Positions 21,741 through 34,941 of a stretch of DNA of 64,000 bases are shown in pieces; position 1 is the first letter of the stretch; each line of letters starts with the position of its first letter. Under the pieces are notes generated by a model. That model made no database searches. It was not told the DNA's origin and was given only the letters and a program-made list of their open reading frames with translations. The stretch comes from Archegozetes longisetosus (Eukaryota; Arthropoda; Arachnida; Sarcoptiformes; Trhypochthoniidae). The stretch spans positions 3,801,843 to 3,865,842 of the forward strand of contig JAEMBT020000003.1 in assembly GCA_018873245.2 (NCBI GenBank), written 5' to 3'. A program made the translations under genes and the position numbers.

Positions 21741-23727
21741 ACTCAATCCGATAAACATTGAGAAACTTAACGAAATTATTTGTTATTTATTTTAATCTCA
21801 TTTTCATGATCTATTAGTTGCTTTTAATTTTTATTCATATCTCAATATTAAGCCAACGATCAAAAGTGCCTTAAGTTATTGCATTTACATTGAACGATGC
21901 AATAAGACATTTTGTGCAATCTGTTTTTATTTTATAGTTAAACATCGGTTTTTAACAGTCCTAAAACCAAAATACATTCAGAATGAGACTTAGAAAAAGT
22001 TACCTTAATCTCAAACATATGAAAAGAGTTCAAATAACTTAATTTTTCCTATTTATAAATTTTTGCTATATTTATCCCATGGATTGATACTGAAAAAAGT
22101 AAAATAGAATTAAAAACAGCAGAGGTTGAAGGATTTATAAAAACTGACCAAAGTTTTAGCAATATTTTAACGTATTAAATGATAAAATAAAATTAATTGT
22201 TATGATCGATAAACTGTTATTGAAAATATTCTATTCCAGCTGAACTGGTTTATAGAACTTAAAATTAATCTTATATTATGGTTGACAAGGGATTTTCACA
22301 AATAGATCATAAGAATATTAAGTCAGATGAATGCTTGGTTATGAAAAAGCCTCACTTTTATGGAATATAGCAGGAAGTTATTTGAAGGATCATATTTGGA
22401 GACCTATCAACACAATGCTTGTGAAATTATTGGACTTTCTTCAGAAGCTTTTTATGGTTAGAATATTTTTAGTGCAATCCCACTATATTGCACAGCACAG
22501 CAATCAAAGACGGATTGCCGGATATCTTTGAAAATTGTCTTCAGCTCGACCTCATTTACTGTAACCGCAGCATGATTTATAATAATTTAAGTTATTTTTA
22601 AATAGAATAGTTTAAATCCATTCGTTCGATAGTAGTTGATCGGATGAAATGACATTGAGATATCATTTCTTATTAATTTGAATCGTTGCTCACTTTAAAA
22701 ATGTGTTTTCAATCAGAGAATTTGATGTCAAAAATTTTCTAAATAGATTACATTTGTGACAGGCAGAGAATGAAACGCCAATCGATTCCAACTGAATGAG
22801 TAGCACAGCTTTAACTGTCATATATGTAAAATATTTATGTTGTTCCTCATCTGCACATAAAGTTTCCACAGAAATACGTTTCAAATGGTGCCCTTCTCTC
22901 AAACTTTTGCAAACTATTTGAATTTGCATTTAAAAAGTTGAAAAGAACAGAAATCCAGACTGTCTCGAGAAAGTGGTGAAAGAGATGTTTGAAATTCTGT
23001 AAGCTTTCGGTGAGATTTTTTATTTAGTTTAGGCGTCAACTAGAATTCAGTTGAAAGTTGTGGAATGGCAACAAATCTGCATTGCTATCAAGAATAGCCA
23101 ATATTCAATTTATAGTACGGTTTCGAGCCAACTTCAGTCCATTACTTATCGAATTTGATGCATCAAAAGCGAAAAATGTTCGCTTAATATATTAAATAAA
23201 AACTTGTTCTATGTTTTGAAAATGTTCCAGATTTATTTCCACTATTTGAACTTTAATTTAACTTAAAATGCTACAAATATATTAAGTTATCTCGTCATGT
23301 TCAATCATTTTTCTTGGAATCAAATCGCTCAAACGTATCAAATTTGATTCGTTCTGCAAATAACTAATCTTCAAGTTCAATAGTTCAACTGTAACTGAGT
23401 TAATCAAGAATATTTGAGACTTAGACAAAATTTGATGCAAACTTATTTCATTATATATTATAGATCCTTGTATTGATAATTTGCATTAGCTCATTCTTTT
23501 GTTCTTTTAGAGAAGAAAATACAAATGAGGAGCAGTGTGGAGAAAGAGCAAGTTCATGTTTTAACTATTGTCTCTTTTAATACTTAAAACCATTAAGTTT
23601 AACAAAAACCAAGCCTGATACTAAAAAATTATAACATTATATACTGGCCTTGATGATTGGGCGTTAAATCAAACTATTATTAAATTTTCAATTAATTATT
23701 GATTATAAAAAGGAAAACGTACAACAA

Positions 23728-23945
23728 TGCAGTCGTTCTTCTTCCATACGGCTCCTTAAATGATTTACTATGCTATCGGTTGTTGTAGATCGCGCTCAGA
23801 TTTAATTTAGATTTTAAGTTCAGTAAAGATTGGCTGATAATCATCAAGTTCTACTACTTATCACAACTTATAGAGTATTGTCAGAGTAGACCTTCTGCAA
23901 CAACCGATGGCTGAATAATCGACAGTATCTTCTTTTAAATGAAAC
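23728..23945. mobile_element. Foldback/MITE-like element
   Basis: The inverted arms share CTATCGGTTGTTGTAGA (left, near 23772-23791) and its complement TCTGCAACAACCGATGG (right, near 23895-23911). Weaker pairing extends outward between the CTTCTTCC and AGTATCTTCTTTTAAATG sides. It lies immediately before the MITE at 24008. There is no ORF, and boundaries are approximate. Confidence 0.55.
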
Positions 23946-24007
23946 GTCGCCATTAGTTTTATAAATGTCAGTCAAATTTATTTTTCCTAAGGAATTTAGA
24001 AATTTTA

Positions 24008-24223
24008 TACAGTTGAAAACTTAATAATCGTCCATAGCAACAAGAAAAAGACCGCTATCATGCGCATCGATTTGTTGACAAGTTTGACTTTAATTTTCTT
24101 CTCCAGAATGTTTAATATTCTATAAGTCTGTTAATATCTTCAACATGATGGTCTAATGGGAATCATGCAATAACAATGGATGACTTCTGGTTGCTATAAA
24201 CGACTATTAAGATTTGAAGTGTA
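24008..24223. mobile_element. TA-flanked MITE, copy A (Tc1/mariner-like ends)
   Basis: About 216 bp bounded by TA dinucleotides. The left end after TA reads CAGTTGAAAACTTAATAATC, and the right end is its inverted copy (GACTATTAAGATTTGAAGTG, then TA). The arm continues to an ATAGCAAC block on both sides. There is no ORF. The second full copy is at 52573-52806 and partial copies lie near 35671 and 59576. TA target sites and CAC/CAG-type termini point to a Tc1/mariner-mobilised non-autonomous family. Confidence 0.78.
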
Positions 24224-25850
24224 AGTTTGATAAAAGTTGATTATTTATTTGGTTAGATTGCATGCATTGGCACTACTATTAGTATTATAACATGGCACGA
24301 GTTAAGGGAATAACTTGTTTTTTCTTACTTAAAGCCTAACAAAACCTAAAGGAAACACAAGAGACTTAAGTTATAGGAGAAAAGAGCTATAAACGCATCA
24401 CTTAATAGGTACAAGTATTAAGAATAAAACAAATGATGGAAAAACAAAACTAAACGTATAAATGAATTGATTGTCTCTCTGTTTCTCTCTACTATTCCAA
24501 TATTCATAACTATAACAAATCGATAAAACACTTGAATTTCATTTTCTTATTAAACCATAACTTACTTTAGAAGATATGAGAAAAGTATGAAATGTTTTTG
24601 ATTGTATAAAATATTTGATAAATTTGAAAATCATTTATAATCAACTAAGAAATGGTTGAGTCAAATAATAACTTAACTAAATAGAAAAACGTATTGCCTA
24701 AAAGCTCCTATCAATCAACTCAAACTTCGAATAACACTTCAGGCATGCTTTAAAGTCTTACATTTTAAGTTTTTTGCTTTTATATCATTAAAACTAGAAT
24801 ATCTTTCTCAAATTTAAAGTTATTGATCAAATTTTGGTTAAACTTGGATTGAGTGCTCTGAGAGAAGAATATGACAGTTAAACCTGACACGCAGTTAAAT
24901 GGTTTAAGAGAACAAAACGAATAAATGCATAGCAAATGAAGGCTTCATTTCATTGTAATTTTAAAAACGATTTAACTGCACGTTCAAGTTAAGCAGGTTC
25001 AACTATAATACATATAATTTTTTCGCTCCACTTCCTATTTACAGTATGTATTCAATAACTATTAGATCTGAAACTGAGATCCATTTGATGTGATTTTAGG
25101 AAATAAAAGAATTTTTTAGGTCTTTACGATCCATTCGCAACTATAGATAATGATGATCGTCTTACGAAAGTATAGTTCTAAAGCCAAAACTATTACTATA
25201 AATTGCAACATCAAATTGAAATTTAATCATTTCAAAAATGCAACTTTAATGCCATTCACAAGCATAAACTTTATCAAAATCCTAAACACTTTAACAGAAA
25301 GTTTAATCGAAACTGCATTCCAAATGAGATCTAAATTGAAAGTTTGAGAATCCAATCTGAATATGAGAACATTTGGAGAATTATTGACTGAAAAATATAG
25401 ATTCGTTCATTTGCGTAAAGTTTGAAAAATGTTCATGAAGAAGATGATGCTTGTCTAGACAACAAATATTTGGTGTATCTGAGAATCAATATACTCAATT
25501 TACTGCCACTACAATTAAGCATAAACTATTATAAAATAAGTTTAATTCATCACTTCTTAGTTACTAAGGCGCAAGACTATAGCTTCTGCTACATTCAAAC
25601 CATAATCGATATTAAGATATTCTATTTTAAACCTCTATTACAGTCAATTTCTCAAAAATATTTTTCAAAATCTCTCATAAATAGTTTTCAGTTTCAGCTT
25701 AAGTGTTCATTACTGGAAAATATTTGATCATTTAAGTGTGTTATTACTTAATAAAAATAGTCAAATGGATTTTAAATTGTTTGACGTCGAGTTTGTCATG
25801 TTTGACACAAAAAATACTAGTAAACAACTAATATGATCTAACTTGTTTAT

Positions 25851-26135
25851 AGTGAACGGGTTAGCGCAGCTAATGCGTTCACTATGCCCTAAATTTCGGA
25901 TTGGGATTTGTGAGACTTATGTTCGGTATAGTTCTCACTATAAGCAAGTTTAGATGTAGTGGTATAATATAGATGCACCAAACAATAATTATGAGGCACT
26001 AACTCAACTTTAACCCGCAAGGTCTTCACCCACACCATACCACAGATAGCTTTCCTATTGAAATCTCGAAGCAACCACCTCGAACCGTGGTTTACCCGTG
26101 GACAGACAACGGGCAGGTTAGTCATGCGCATCTAT
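25851..26135. repeat. Hairpin (25851-25883) with adjoining GC-richer block, possible transposon or SINE remnant
   Basis: The arms AGTGAACGGGTTAGC and GCTAATGCGTTCACT pair at 13 of 15 positions around a GCA loop. Five bases further on stands CTAA, reminiscent of Helitron 3' ends (hairpin then CTRR). The D-arm-like TTAGCGCAGC would also fit a tRNA-derived SINE head. The next 250 bp are richer in GC than the surroundings and include a second small hairpin, AACCAC/GTGGTT (26073-26092), with a GGTTCGAGG sequence on the minus strand. Identity is unresolved. Confidence 0.35.
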
Positions 26136-27403
26136 ACTGGTACAATAATATAACAAGATGAGTTGAAAAAATGAGTTTTTCATTGCAAAAATAAGAATAG
26201 ACAATTCTGAAAATTCGATAGCACTCATAGACATTTTTATTCGATACCTAAAACAATTATCTTCTAAATGACTTGAATGACCTTGGTGATGATAAATTTT
26301 ATCTTTTGCAGCCATTATGCAATAGTGGTGTGAAAAATGATCCAAAAGAAAATTTTTTCCTAAGATTCATACTAATAGCAGATACAGTCTAGAATTTATT
26401 GAATGGCTTCAAACTCCTGAATGAAATTTCCTTTAATTTTGAATTTGAAGAATGAAAAGCCATAAATTCATAGAAGCCATGGTATAGCAAATAGATTGAC
26501 AGAAATAATCATATTTGTTGGTTAGAAGAGAGCAGAAAAGTGATATATTGGAAGAGTTGATATGATTAATATGATTAGTATATGATTTGATTAATAGAAA
26601 GAGTGTTTGTATATAGATAGGGGAAGAGATATTTAGTGTATTAAGTGTCCCGTTTGCAATTTAGTTGTTTGTTAATACCGTAGAGCAGCTGCTACTGTAT
26701 AAATCAATTTGCAACCAATACCAAAATTTATAAAAACCGACATCTATTATAACCACAATTATTCTTCTAATCCATTCATGCAACTTCAACAATGCAAATT
26801 GTTTTAGTTCACAGGTTTAGTCAGTTGTCTAGTTTGTCGCAATTGTCATTGGAAGAGAAAAATGTGAAAACAGGTTTCGATTAAGAGGACAGATATTGTA
26901 TTTCGTAATGTATATAATAGGATGCAGTGAAATAGTGGTGTAGTAGTGGATCGATTTGTGCACAAGTCTTGATTCTAGTTCAGAGTTTCTCTATAGTTTC
27001 TCCAGAGTAAAAGGCATCCAAAGTAAAACTCTTCATGCATCCTTTGTAGACATCTCTTCGAGTTTTAGAGAGTCGGCGCAAATCCTCTATAGCTATCGTA
27101 TTCAGCAGTACACCATTCAGTTGAGCTCTTCAGTTGCAGTAGTAGCAAAACTTTTCGAGAATCATTTTAGATACCAGTTATGTGCCAAACTGTGAATAAG
27201 ACTTTTTGCAGTTGGTTTGTATAAAATTAAGGATAACACTTAACAATACACAAGTTAAGCACTTCTAATACTGTTACTACTGTTGCTGATCCGGTGTCTT
27301 ATTCATCTCACATACTTATTCTTTTTGATGCCTAATACGTGCGCTTTCAACGATAATTGTATGTTTTAAACTGTTTAAAACAAACGGCCAAACATTTTAA
27401 AGC

Positions 27404-27496
27404 AGATCTTCGAGCTGATCGAGCTGATCTTCAAGCCGATCTTCGAGCTGATCTCCAAGCCCATCTTCGAATAAATCTTGAAACAGATCTTGGTTA
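27404..27496. repeat. 12-bp minisatellite (GATCTTCGAGCT unit)
   Basis: Eight diverged units of GATCTTCGAGCT / GATCTTCAAGCC, seven of 12 bp and one of 9 bp. The unit is a multiple of three, and the minus strand could read as an Asp/Glu-Leu-Gln repeat, but no ORF frame extends beyond it. It is probably non-coding, upstream of the receptor gene. Confidence 0.75.
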
Positions 27497-28447
27497 AACT
27501 CTGCTGTGACTTGCAATAATAAAAAATAAGAGCCATAAGGAAAATAGAAAAACAGTAAAAACTAAAGAGACGTTGACAACTAAAGACATCAAATTTGGTG
27601 CTAGTGTTATATTTTTATTGTTTTTATTTATTCGCTTGTTCGCCAGTCGTGCATTTTATTTGTTGATCGCCAGTAAAGTGATCCGTTCAAAAGTGGAACG
27701 ACGAGAGAATGCGGTTTTGCCAACGCATAATGTGAACCTTTTTCCGAATCCTATTCCATCTTTTATTGTTCATCATTTTATTTCTTCTCTTTTATTTCCG
27801 ATCTCTTATTTTAGTTTTCAATTGTGTTTCATTATAGAAGTGCTTCTTTTTTGGTGCTACTTGCATAAGTATATTAGTTGTCTCTAACTCTTGTGTTATA
27901 CTTGTTTTTAAATAATATACTTTTATTCTTCAATTCTTGTATTGTTCAACTCTTGGACTTTTGAATTGTTGACACGGATTTGGTGCAAGTGAGAGTTAAT
28001 GAAGAGTTGATTAATAGCTTATGCACTAGAATAATTAACAAAGTTACGGTTGTGCGTCATATTGAGTTTTTTTATTACGAATTAATCGTAATATCATTAT
28101 TATAATTACATTACACCCTATTCTTATTGCAACATTTACTAAATTCAAAATACCGTCTTCTCCAACAATTCAGCTTCTCAACTCATTAATACACAAAAGT
28201 AATTCATATCTATCTCCAATTGCTTGGATACCTATTTGTCTATCTATTCAACTGTTTGTCTCTCAGATCACAAATTGTATTCGTATTAGTGTTGATGTCA
28301 CTATAATGAAAAATTATTTCTACTTATCTCATTCATATTTATCACTTAACACTAAAAGACGCCACAATTTCGTTTCACAACAATTCAATTCATTTTTTCA
28401 TTCTTTACAAAATCTTATTTTACGCAAACATTTCTGAAGGCAAGTAG

Positions 28448-28500
28448 AAGAATAAGAATAAGAATAAGATAAGAAGAAGAAGAAGAAGAAAAGAAAAAGG
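28448..28500. repeat. Purine-rich simple repeat (AATAAG)n then (AAG)n
   Basis: AATAAG units grade into AAG units, a microsatellite about 400 bp upstream of the receptor start codon. Confidence 0.8.
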
Positions 28501-28904
28501 CAAAATAAAACAAATTGTATTTGGTTTAAAACTATAAATATTGTGTAAAAAGAGACGCAAACTGATGAAACTAGAAGTTAGATTGACTGTAAAGGAGAGG
28601 TTGAGTATTCGAAAGTCGATTAAATATTATTCGCATGACTAGATTCGAGTCAACCTCTTCTTCGAATGGAGAGCGCATTTCATTGGCGCTGTTCTGGTAT
28701 TTGCGACCAACATATACCACATAGATTTATCTTACTATTACATGGTATTTATGTATCCCAAACCTATTGCTTCTATTTGCTTACGCTTTGGGCCAAACAG
28801 AATAATCAAAATAGTGCAATCACGTATTTGATCACCTATTTGATCACCTATTTCATCAAACAACTCAATGTAGAGAAGCTTCAAATACCTAACAAGTCGC
28901 AAAT

Positions 28905-29387
28905 ATGTCGAGGGAATCAATATTCATTTCCACCTCATTATTCGCTACCAGTCGTATAGTTTTGCTCACTTTGATTATCTCCTGGATATGTATACATACT
29001 AACGGTAATCGTTACCCACCATTTCAAATATTAGCCATTCTGCCACAAGAACAGGCACCTCAGATATCGAGAGAACTCAGACGAGCATTAACTGAATGGG
29101 AGGTATCCAAACATTCATCTCTATCGTCAAATCTGGTCGGATCTGTTAATAGTGTGTCCGGGATCAGTGTCTCAGATATAGCACTATTTGTGTCTCCGAT
29201 GCCAGTCTCTAATGACACGCAACGAATATTGTCGTCAATGTGTGACGCACTGGAGATCCACAATCCGTCTATTGTGTTATCCCTTCTGGATAGACCGCGA
29301 AATTTTTATGCCGCAATCATTGCAGAAAGTGCTTCTCTCCCTTTTATATCACTCACACAGGAATACCGACGCGAGTCATCCCTTCAG
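28905..29387 (+). CDS. First coding exon of an ionotropic glutamate receptor-like protein (probably NMDA-type), partial
   Basis: The ATG at 28905 opens 161 codons ending in phase 0 at a good donor (CAG then GTTAGT, 29388). The protein has a hydrophobic signal segment (about residues 14-33, RIVLLTLIISWICIHTNG), then a periplasmic-binding-like start: YPPFQILAILP, a helix RELRRALTEWE, a spacer rich in Ser/Val, ILSSMCDALEIHNPSIVLSLLDRP and ASLPFISLTQEYR. This order (strand, helix, Cys-Asp-Ala-Leu, VLSLL, LP.ISLT) fits the amino-terminal domain of NMDA receptor subunits, subunit 2 or 3 more than 1. I did not find the following exons, so the assignment rests on the N-terminal fifth at most. Metabotropic or other bilobed receptors remain possible. 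Confidence 0.6.
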
Positions 29388-29574
29388 GTTAGTCTTTCTC
29401 ATTATTTTCAATACCTAATCATCCATATAAGTGCTTTTGTAAACATCAATTCACCAAAATATTCCGTTTTACTCTACTATATACTGTCATTTAGTTGCAT
29501 TATAGTAACTATAATAGTAATATTAATATCAATTCAAGTCTTTTATGAAAGACATTGTATATTCTAAAGGTTGC

Positions 29575-29577
<3 letters not shown>

Positions 29578-29607
<30 letters not shown>
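29578..29607. repeat. (TC)n microsatellite
   Basis: Fifteen uninterrupted TC units about 190 bp downstream of the receptor exon donor. Confidence 0.9.
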
Positions 29608-29613
<6 letters not shown>

Positions 29614-30400
29614 AGAGCTCAACAAATAGTTTATAAATATAGAATAGACGAAAGTTAACTGGAATTTGAATAATTCATACACTTAGTGATTTTGGAAATC
29701 CCTGCTCATATGCTTAATGTAAAGAAAATAAGAAAACAAAGAAATCAAGTAGTCTTTAGTGAACTTATACTTGATTTAAGAAAAGCAAATGGAACACAGA
29801 ATCTGATGATTATTTATCTTACAATTAGTTGCAAAAGTTGATAAGAGAGCTGATAAACATCGATAGAGTAGATATATTAGATGTTAAATAAGAAAATATG
29901 AAAAGCACATTCTTGCAGGTAGATAACACATTCTTCCAGGTAGATAACACATGAAAAGGATTGAACATTTAAGTCAGTATTGGGAGAGCAAACACGAGTA
30001 AAACTAATACTACTTTCTCGCATCTACACAAACATTACTTCGAAACTTTGAGTAAGGCATGCATTAAGTGCTCGCAGCTTAATGTTCAGTTAACAGTTAA
30101 GCTAGTATACGATTCTCAGCAACTCTCCCTAAAATTTATTCAACTTTAAATGCCTTAAAAGATAATTTTTCATCGCACATAACAGTGATCATCGATTCTA
30201 ACTTTCAATTTGAACTTAAGAATTTTGCCGACACTTAGTTTCCGAAAAAGATTGAGAGATATTGATTGAATATGGAATTTAGTTTTTCACTTACTTAACA
30301 GACAGAGTGCTCAATCATTAAATCAAAATTTTCTTTTTAAATATCAATTTCTGGCCGCAGCTACTAAGTTCAATCATCAATCTCTGGAGATTAATCTCCA

Positions 30401-30465
30401 GGAATATTCTTATGGAATATTCTTATAGAGTATTCTTGTCGAGTATTCTCATGGAATATCCTTGA
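30401..30465. repeat. 13-bp minisatellite (GGAATATTCTTAT)
   Basis: Five adjacent 13-bp units: two identical GGAATATTCTTAT copies followed by three diverged ones (AGAGTATTCTTGT, CGAGTATTCTCAT, GGAATATCCTTGA). Confidence 0.8.
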
Positions 30466-33400
30466 AAACTGAGAAAAAATTGTTGCTAAGCGAACAATTC
30501 TCTAACCAGTATTATTAAGACTTGTCATTATAGATAATCGATCACATTAATTGGTTTCAATGGGAACACATTCTCAGCTTCAAATTGATTAACTTTTCAC
30601 AATTATTTATAAAATTGAAGCCATTCTTTATTTCGTAACAACAGAGACAGTTTGTTTAGTTAAGTGATTTTACTGTTTGTTTTTTCAATGTTTGGCAAAT
30701 TTTTTGTGCTTATGGACAAAAATTGAATTATTTTCTACTCTTTTCAAACACTTAAATAAACCATAAGAAGAAAAATAATAAAAGTATTGCTTTATCATTA
30801 CATATTCGTATTTAATGAATGGATAATTAAAATAATTGATAAATGTTTTGTTGATTTGTCATCAATAGAGATGTTATATAAACATCTTATGAGAGTAATA
30901 TATCTATTCATTTATTTCAACTAAATTCAATTATAAGATATTTGCTCAAAATCTTTTCATATCTTAATGCTTAATTTGTATAAAGCCATTGAAATTTGAA
31001 AAATTTCAATTCAGCTTCTCTTTGAATGACTGTTTGAAATATTTTGAGGATAAAATTGAAGGCATTGTGAAATAATGGAGATCTTTATCTTATTTGAACT
31101 ATGATGAATGAAAGAGAAAGATAAGCATATTTAAACTACCCTTCTTATATATTCATAGTGATTATGAGAATAATACTTGAAAAATGTTTTTTTTCCAAAA
31201 AATCTTCTCAATTGTTTATTTAGTGAATCCAATACTCTAAACATCTAGCCTTCAATCACAAGTTCACATTATTTAGATCTTACTATTGAGAGATAAATCA
31301 TTTCACATCTATAATTCATACTATTCTGTATATTTATTTAGAAATATTCGTTCAAATATAAGAAATTGAAAATTGATGCAATTTCGTTTGAAACTACAGT
31401 AAAATCTGTTAAACTTTGAGGTAGACTTGAATTGTTTGGAATAAGAGGAATAGCAAATATGGCTTAATTGCTATTGATTTAAAAGAAACCACTTAATTAT
31501 ATGTGTTCGTTAGACAGGTTCGACTGTAACGCTTCAATTGCATGGTTTTGGCTGATAAATCGAAATTTATTGGATTTGCAACTCGCTTTTGAGCTTAATT
31601 TATTCTGAAACTACTATAAATTACTATAACTAACTCGTAATAGTGTTCAGCTGTAAAAATAGTTAATTTTATATTTGAACTGGTAGTTTTTGCTGGGAGT
31701 AAGTTTCATTTCAAATCTAACAGTAAATCATATGTTTGTTAAACTGAATAGAAAATGACATTCTACTTCTAAATTGGAAACACATTAAACATTTAATGAT
31801 CCGTTTGTAAATTATAGATTCTCTTTATTTATAGACTTTATTATTTCCCCTTTTGTTTAGTCTCTATAGATCAAAATCAAACTATTTCATACTAACAATT
31901 GAAGTAATCTCAGATTTTCATTACTTCACTTGGATGTATTCCAATTTTAATCAATAGCTTGCTTACTACGATAAAAGTTTAGAAGTCTATGTTTGACAAT
32001 TTTTTTTAATCATTTTGGTCAAAATGGTTAATATTTTCACATTAATAACTTGAAAAATGCAGTAAAGTTAGATATTGGTAGAGCAACATTGAAACGGCGT
32101 TCTAGTGCAAATCGATTGACTAGCAGAAAATCATACTGTATTGAATCGTAATGACCTAAAATCTAAATTACTGTACAGATATTATAAACACAATATTCTC
32201 GTCAGTTTACAAAATCAAAATCTCAGTATAATAACGGCGTCAAACGACATTTTGATTGCTTGCGAAAATAAGAACATAGTTAAATGAGAAACAGCAAGTT
32301 GCAAATCATTATTCGCTTGTAAAGTCAAGTGAAAAACATTTGTCAAGTCAGAAGAACTTGTTTTGAGTGATTAAATAAGAAAGATTTAGAGTTTATTTTG
32401 TAGAGTAAGTACTCAAAAATCTGATCTATAATTGCAATAACATAAGAAATAGCACTTTATATGACTGAGTAAACCAAATATGATAGTTTACTTTATAACT
32501 GATTTTCCTATTGAAAGTAGAGGTACAAATTTCAAAAGAAACTTTCATTTTATCGATACCATTTTGCAAGATTGTGTTTCATATTATATAGTGACACATT
32601 TTTGGTTAACACTATTGCTTTGGTATTCCGTTTACTTTACTTTGACTGTCAAACAATGAATTTTTGTTCAATAATAGTGCCCGTATTGCATTCTTAATTG
32701 ATGATGATTTTTCAATAAAATTCAGTCAGATTAATGTTGGATATGAAGTGTGAAACAGCTTTGGCAGGATAATACTTTTTCAAGGTTTGGAAACTAAGCC
32801 TAATTTTTGCATAATCTATTTTGAAGGCTATGAGTTCTATCCATTGGTTAACTTCAGTTTCAAATGCAATTAAGTTTTTTCAAAAATCATTTTTAAACTG
32901 TTTCATTCAAACAACAAATAGGTGATCAGTTGCGAAAGTTAATTAGGTTTTCACACAAAATACAATATATGGCTTTGATTTGATTTGAGCCTTAAGGATT
33001 TTGCTTAATATTAGAAGCAAGTTGTCTCTCATACAAATCATTTTAAGTGTCAAACTCTTCAATTTTCTGCTTATCCAAACTTAATCTATTAGTCAAAATA
33101 AAACTGTTTGCCTAAACATTTCAAGTCTGACTAAAGTTTGTCTGAAAGTTTTGTTTTTCATTAATTTAATGATAAAACGATAGACGCTTAAGCGATAGAC
33201 ATATGACTATTAAGAGTTACTTTATATTGAGATTAATATTTTAAAAAAGTTTTTGGTTACTGACGTTCAATACTTGTGAACTCTATTTGATTTCTATGCG
33301 TTTGTGATAAGGCTCTTCTCTCAAATGAAGGTCATATCTAAATTAGATCAATTAAATTAACGGCACTTTTCTTCTTAATTAAGTATCTTCTTATTTAAAG

Positions 33401-33880
33401 AATAATTTACAAAAACAAAGCAAAACTTTTCAATGGTCTACTAAGAACATTGACAGCTAGTTGAGAAGGGCTTCAATTAATTGTAGAATTAAATACTCGC
33501 ATTAAATTGTTTTTGGGCTCATATTATTCATTCATTTCATATTATTCATTGGTTTCATATTACAGTTTATATTTGATTTAACTTGCACTCACACTATCGA
33601 AGCTGTGGATCTGATAATCGCTCGTTTTTTAGTCGTTTCTCCAAAATAGATGGTTTTAGCTGTTAATGCAAATAGTTTCCAACATCAATATGAAAGTACC
33701 GGTACTCACATCCGACCAGAAAAATTGTTCATCAAAAAAGTGACTTATCTCAAACTGACTGCTATTAGTAAATTGAATTGTTTTTATTTTCATTGAACAC
33801 TGTAAACAGCAAACTTAAGTTAAGTTGTAATTTAAATTAAACAAATTGATTATAACTATGGCATATAAGAATGAAATAAT

Positions 33881-33966
33881 TTGAAATGAGTTACTCTACA
33901 TTTGAGATGAGTTACTCTACATGTTGAGATGAGCTACTCTACATTTGAGATGAGCTACTCTACATT
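33881..33966. repeat. 21-bp minisatellite (TTGAGATGAGCTACTCTACAT)
   Basis: Four near-identical tandem copies of about 21 bp. Each contains the partial palindrome GAGATGAGCTACTC, so single copies could form small hairpins. Confidence 0.85.
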
Positions 33967-34941
33967 TTTACGGCTTTACTCGTACTGCATATAACAAACT
34001 TATAATCATTCGATTGCAATGAGTCCAATATAAATGTAATGAAAATTTCAATTATCTTCCTTACGCTTATCTGAGTAAAGCTTAATAACTATAATTGATG
34101 GCAAAATGATGACCAAATAAATGGATGAATAAATATTTCCAACAATTAGGACAAGTTGAAGGATAAATGGTTAAAATTTTGATATGATTCTCATTTGATT
34201 TAATTAATAGTTTAGCAAAACTATCATCTAAACCAACACTAAAAGTAAAATATAGAGGTACTCAAATTTTATGATCTGTCTCTAATTCAATTTGAGGATA
34301 ATGTAACTCAAAAAAGATATTCGCAATGAATGCAAGAAAAACTTTATTTACATTGCAAGACGAGCGCCTCAGGCATTACTCCGATTGATCAAAAAGATGA
34401 ATATCCAGTCCATAGAGCCCTTATGAGATCTATTTATGAGCCGAAACAGTGTGCTTAAGGTCCATTTAAATGTCTGGGTTTCGGAAATGGAAACTCATCC
34501 GTAAAGTACTAGTTATGTTGTGTATGGAGTTCGAGTATTCACTCTCACTGATGAACCTATAGAAGAAAATTCCTAAAGCCTTGCCTTTTATTTATCTCTA
34601 CATTTCTTTAGTATTCTTCAAATCAAATTTGACCCTAAATTTTCAACCGCCTCATTGGGAATTGAGGCAAAAGAAGCGAATATAACTACAAAATAACAAA
34701 AATAAGTGAAAAAGTTTTAAATCGATTTTCTAAATGAAAGATCAAAAAGATTTTAATCCTTGTGAAAGAATAACGTGGTGTTAGTTTTCCTAATTAGACA
34801 GATTTTCTGATGGCCAGAAGCTAATTATTTATTCTGTAAACTTGAGTCCAATTTATAAACTATAAATTGTCTGATTTTGTAAAAGGTTCCGAATTGATTG
34901 AATACGATGTGTCATTAAGATGGGACTTGAGCAAAGTACGG

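Larger units (their letters stand above)
21741..28904. other. Gene-poor interval with repeats
   Basis: About 7.2 kb with no convincing coding gene. The first part is the SLC35D 3' UTR. It contains a foldback element (23728-23945), a TA-flanked MITE (24008-24223), a hairpin with a locally GC-richer block (25851-26135), a 12-bp minisatellite (27404-27496) and a purine-rich tract (28448-28500). ORFs here start at TTG or encode compositionally biased sequence, and I reject them as genes. The last 1-2 kb is probably promoter and 5' UTR of the receptor gene at 28905. Confidence 0.5.

Noticed and set aside
27573-27887. A 104-codon hydrophobic ORF on the plus strand
   Set aside because: It starts at TTG, not ATG. 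Its hydrophobic look comes from T-rich sequence, and no domain or splice context supports it; it is more likely upstream or untranslated sequence of the receptor gene.
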